Part shown: positions 39,601-45,600 of the stretch, piece after piece
How positions within the stretch are numbered: the first letter of the stretch is position 1
Layout of the letters: each line of letters opens with the position of its first letter
Source: Castor canadensis
Taxonomy: Eukaryota; Chordata; Mammalia; Rodentia; Castoridae
Reading direction: 5' to 3'
Assembly: GCF_047511655.1 (NCBI RefSeq)
Contig: NC_133397.1
Location: 17,633,501 to 17,697,500 of the forward strand
Length of the DNA stretch: 64,000 nucleotides
The notes under the pieces: model-generated
Told to the model about the DNA's origin: nothing
Database searches by the model: none
Seen by the model: only the letters and a program-made list of their open reading frames with translations
Made by a program: the position numbers and the translations under genes

Positions 39601-42600
39601 TGCCTTGTGCCTCTCTATAGCTTTCTCTCTGGCACAGCTTAGAACAGAACCGGGCACTCAAAAGTGTTTAGCTCCCATTAAAAGATGAACTGGGGGAGCA
39701 GCAGGTGACTTACTTATAGGAGAAAGGCAAGAACAGGTGCTGCTCTTTGCAGATGGCTTCTGACACATGCTTCCTCTTGGAGTCCAGGGTGTACTGGCAG
39801 GACTGGCTGCTGCTGATCAAAGTTGACAAGGGGTGGACCTATGAATGAGATGGTAGAAAAGCATTTTGATCAGTCCCTGGGACTTGAAGCTGCCTTTGGC
39901 AGTTGCCTGCAAGGTAGAAGGGGGTGGGAATCTTACACCACTAGATAAACTCAGTAAAAGGAAGAGAACTTGATACTTGACATCAGAGACGGGGACACAA
40001 GTTCAGCATCCTCAAGGCTGTAGACTCTTTTTATTTGGCCTCAATGTTGCCACCATCCTGTACAACCTATGTCCCATGCATACTCGCTCACCACACACAC
40101 AACTTACGAGCTTCTACTCTGTAAGTTTTCTTTGACTAGAACCATGTCCTCACATCTCTCTTCCATTTACTGGTCCATTTTTCATGTTCGTGCTCCATAC
40201 TCTCCTTGTCTCTGCCCAATGAGCAATGTGAGTAATGCTTTATCCTTTCTAGTCAGACATAGGATTGCTTGTTCGCACTGCTCAGTGTATCACTTTATCA
40301 ACTATGCTACTTATTGTCTTTTCTTGACGTGTGTGTGAACCTTTTGTATAAACCTGGAAATCTTTTGAGGTGGAAGGCCCATGGTTCGTTGGTTACTTTT
40401 CCTCCTTCAATGCTACCCAGGATGGGGTCTGACACACAGTGTTCAAAGAAAGACACAAAGACATGCGTTGTCCTCTTCCGACTGTGGTCATCAGGTTTCC
40501 TATTTTCAGGCCTGAGAACAATAACCAGGCATGGCAGCAATTGCTCAAGCCCTTCACGTTTACTGAGATGACCTGTGATTCCTGTTCTGAAAGATGTTAC
40601 TGGAGCCTGGCAAACTTAGGTGATATGGTGCTATGTGGCCCCAATTAATAGCAGAGAAAGTTATTACCGAGGGGGTGGTCCAGACAGGAGGCCAAAGGCC
40701 TGCCTTTGGTCAGAGTCATACTTGGGGTGGAAAGACACGAAGGTGGAATATTTCCAATCACGTTACTTCATAGGATAGGGGAGAAAGGAAGATACAGGTC
40801 TTGGAATTTCCTTGGAGTCCAGACACTTGGGACAACCAGCTCTTGTTAGTTGGAAAGAAAAGTAGGTAACTATGCTTTCTCTGGGATGGACAGTCATTAC
40901 TCTAAGTGATAGAAGATAGTTTGGTGCCATGACAGAAGGACAAAAAGAAGGGCAGAGCTCTAGTGTAGGGGTCAGGAACCTGAGTCTGTAGTCTTAACAC
41001 AATGAATAATAACCTATGCAGCCTTGATTGTCCTTCCCATGTCTGGCCCTGTGTCCTGCTGCACTCTATATAAAGAACAAATTGGGCTGGTTTTTCTCTA
41101 AGGTCTCTACTAGCTGGAACACTCCAGAATTTTCCTAAGGAGGATACTGCTCAGTAAGCATGATAATGTGGTATGAGACTCACCAGGCCTTTGATGAGGG
41201 CAAGGGGGCTGACGCCCGTGTTGACAGGCTGGAAGCCATCGCACTGCTGGAGGTTCCTCTCAGTGGATATTTCTGTTGCCACACTTCCTTTCCTTGCATT
41301 CACAGTAACGTGAGTGGAGCAATTTCCATACACAGTGTCCTGGAAGAAGAAGATATAATAGGGTACTTTCAGCATGGGTGCCTGGGAGGGCCTGGGAAAG
41401 AAGCCTGGGAGCAAAGGCAGAAGGTATGTGGATTTGGAAGGGACGTTCTTTCCTTCTATGTGGAGGGTGGCATTGCTGGTGCCTGGCCAGCCAGCACTGG
41501 GAGAGAAGGCCGGTTTGGAAGGGGAGGTGGTTCTGAAGATAGGACCTTGTAGGATGCATTTCTGCATTCTCTAAGAACACAGCAAGCACTCAAAAATGTT
41601 CATGGGACGAAAGTGCATTGAGTTCTCTCTATGGGTGAAACCTAAAATTCTTAAGAGGCTGGACCATATTCCAGTCTTTTTGGTGTCAAAAATACATGCA
41701 GGTTTTATTGTGCTACAACATGCTGGAACAGAAGAAAAGAATTAAAACAATAGCAGGTGGAGTGGTAAGGACTCCCCACTAACTGCTTTAAAATTAGACC
41801 CACCACGATTAATCTGCACAGAATGATCTGTTAGTGAGCTTAGGAGACAGGAGGAATTATAAGCACTGGTATTTCACACCAGTGTAGGGTTCCCTGTGCA
41901 GCCACCATGTAGCTAAGCCAAAAGATCTACTTTATCTACAGTGAGGCTGGTCTTTGACATGTGAAGAGAACTTTAAAAGGCCCCTGTCATTAGCTTTCAA
42001 AATTCTCACCATAAACAACACTTGTTGGGCCTCGTCTGTTTCTGGGGCAGCCAGGAGAGCAGAAATGATGCCTCTCTTGATGTTCAGGATGTGTTTAGGT
42101 TCATCCTTCTCTGGATAAAGGACAACTTGCTTCCCCTCAGGAATGACCAGCCTCAGCTCGTACCTGTACCAGAGAGAGGGCATGTGGTCACAGAAAATCC
42201 TTTATCCTTCATGAGCATGCCGGATGGAAGCTGGTGGCATGGCAGGCTCCTTCTTGCTCAGTTGCTCTTCTTCTGACATTAATCCTTTATGAACATATCT
42301 ACACACACATTTTCAAAAAAGTATACAAAGAGCTGTAGATTTGGCATTCTTTTATTATTTTTTTTCCTGTTTTGTTTGGCTCATTCATCCATTTTCTGTT
42401 CTCCATCCATCAGTCTGATCCCATTCTTACTCTATAAGGACACGCTTCTGGATTTCAATATATCTCCATGTTCATAATATCCCATATAGATGTGTGTGGG
42501 TATAAACATAGACATATGAAGATTTTACCATTGTTTGCTTTATACAAATGGGATTGTATTACGCCTATTTTTTTCATCTTGTTTTTCTATTTTAATTATA

Positions 42601-45600
42601 CTTTAGGAAAATCCTGAAACATTTGGGACATCTCTAATAGACTGTTTTATAAGAGCTGCTTACCTTTCATTTTATGGTTATGTGTAGTTTATTTAACATT
42701 GCCCCATTTGGTGGCATTCACTTTCTTTGGACTTCTTTTTATTCTACACAAACAATGTTGAAATAAACATCCTTATGCATCTATCTTCATGCATTACTGC
42801 TTTTATTTTCAGGGACTAAACCTAGAGACTGGAAATGCTGTGTCAGAGGTATAGATATTTTCAATTGGGATAGATATTGTCCTATGGCTCTCATTTCTAG
42901 CAGCAGTGCATGAGAATAAACTTTTTGGTACCATAGCTGTTTTAGAGTTCTACAGTCTGATAGGTGTAAGATGATATATGTCCTTTTGTAATATTCATTT
43001 GCATTTCCTAACTACTAGTGAATTCAAGCTTCTTTTCATGCATTTCTTGGACACTCATTCCTTTATATGGTCTCAGGACATGTGTGAAGTCCATGCTGAC
43101 CTTGGTCTTAAGGACTTCTCATTGGGGATGACTTGAGTTTCTGAGGGTCTGCCTGCACCTATCCTAGTTAAGTCAGAAGTGGGGAATTGAAAACATGAAG
43201 ACTAGGTATGTCTCCTTCAGCTGTGCCCCTCTAAGAAAGTTCCAGACACCATGTTGTAGGCCTGAAAAGTCCACTTGGTCAAGAGCAGGAGTCCCTTGTG
43301 TTTGGAGAAGAATAAGGACCAAGATGTATTTCCTCCTGCCACCGCACTCCTTCCCTCATGCAAATCTAAGTCTCAGATGAAGTAAGGTGTTTTGATGGGG
43401 GGCTGGTGAAGTGGCTCAAGTGGTAAGAGCACCTGCCTAGGAAGCATGAGGCCCTGAGTTCAAATCCCAGTACCACCCCCCCCCCAAAAAGAAAGATAAA
43501 AGAAAAAGGTGTTTTTGGTGGAAGACAGAAGCATCTACACCTGTTTCACAGAGAATGGACTGAGTGGGTTCTAACATTTCACAAGTCAAAAGATGGACAG
43601 GGGTAGTTTTTCCATTCTACCAATTAACAGTCTTGTGAGCGTCTATATTTATACACACTTAAGGCCTCATGAACTGTAATCAGGGACAAAGCAGGGTGAT
43701 GTTGAAAATATTTGACAACAAGTGCAACATGCGCACTGATCTGTCAGCAGAAATACCAGCTGTAAACAACATCACTGGTGTTCCCATGTGCAGTGGCTGC
43801 ACGCCAACCCTGGATTGGGGACCTGATAAAGTTTTGGGTGCTCTCTGCCTTGTGCTGCCTTCTGCATCCTGATGTGCTGGCCACACCAGCAAGTGTTACC
43901 AGGTTCATGCTGAAGAACTTCAGGCACCAGCCTTTTTAATTCTTTAGACAAGATCTCACTAGTTTAAACAAACCATCCCAGCTTTATTGTCTCAGAGAGT
44001 TTAAAACCATGAGCTCTTTTAGAAGAACAATTTAAATGATAATCAAGAGAACCCATCTAAGAGAGGGTAAATACTGCTTCTCTTCTTTTTGAATAGTTGT
44101 GAAAACTCCACAATTACCTGATCCATAGTGAATACTGAATAGAAATGCTTGTACTTACAAGCATGCCTCATAGGAACACATCCACTCATACTTCCATGGA
44201 CACACATGCAATGACCACATCCATGTCCAGTACATTCAGGGATGCACAGAGCTGACATTTAAATCCACATACCCATACCTTACCTGGACATAGCAGCTCC
44301 AAACGCCTCAGAGTTCTTCGTTTTCTTCAGCAAGGGTTTGCCTTCAGGGTTGAAGCCGTATACCTCTTTCAGGGTACACTGGCTGGTCCTCAGGATGAAG
44401 CTACAGAGTTGGGGAACCTCCAGCTCAACCTGAAAATGGAGGGTAGCAGCACACTGAGGTTCTCCGTCAAGAATGGGAGATGTCCCCATCCCCATGGTTT
44501 AATCTGTAATCAGGACACCTAGGGAAATGGAAACATGACGGTCTGCTTCCCAGCCCCACACATGCCTCATGGGATGCCAGGCATAGCCTCGGATTTGGCC
44601 TACTTCTGGCCTTTTCCTTCCACTGGGTTAAAAAGGTTTGGAAGTTTGCCCCTATCCATGGGAAGTAGCATGTCCTTTTATTGGCTATGAATTTATTTCC
44701 TTCAGTTATAAAGAATTTGGTGTGCTTGGTTAAAAGAAATGTAGACTGGAATAAGAGTTAAGAAGAAAAATAGGAAGCAGGAAGAGGGCTATCATTGGTT
44801 TCAACAGCAAGCATTTCCTTAATGTCACTGCCCCAAACTGTTTGTATTTACTAGGGCCTATGGAGAGCTTCACATATAGTTGGAGTTGAAATAGACCCCA
44901 ATTGTTATCCAGTACTATTCAATGAGCTTTCTGCCATGATTGAAATGTTCTATATTTCCACTGTCTAATATGGCAGCAGGAGCCATGGGTGGCTACTGGG
45001 ACTTGAAATGTGGCCGATGAGACTAGGAACTGAATTTTTACTTTTATTCAATTTAAATAGCCACATGTGGCTCATGCCTACCTTACTTGACAGTACAGAC
45101 CAGTTTTATGGCACCCAATAGAGAAGAGGGCAACTTTGCAACCTGAATTCTCTTTCCCATATGAACCTTGATAGTAGCCTGGGTCTGCCCTGGGTTCTGC
45201 TCCACGTGTACATGGACAGGAGTACAACTGGCCTCAAAATAAGTAAGGCTTTGCCAGGTGCAGGTGGCTCACGCCTGTAATCCTGGCTACCCAGGTGGCA
45301 GAGATCAGGAGGATTGAGGTTCGAAGCCAGCCTGGGCAATAGTTCATGAGACCCTATCTCGAAAACCCTTCACAAAAAAGGGCTGGTGGAATGGTTCAAG
45401 GTGTAGGCCCTGAGTTTAAGCCTCAGTACTACCACAAAAAAGTAAGGTTTTATTTTAGAACAAACTATGTTTAACATTTTCTTTTTTTGCATTTGTTTTT
45501 AGCAACAGATTCTGTTTGATTGAGATATAAACACCGCATTCCAGAGTGCTTTTCTGAGATGCTCACCCACTGGGACTCTCTCATGCTCAAATCTGTAGGC

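Noticed and set aside
41160-41552. 130-codon open frame on the plus strand
   Set aside because: It lies opposite APOB exon 6 and its flanking introns and has no recognisable protein features; the sense exon explains it.
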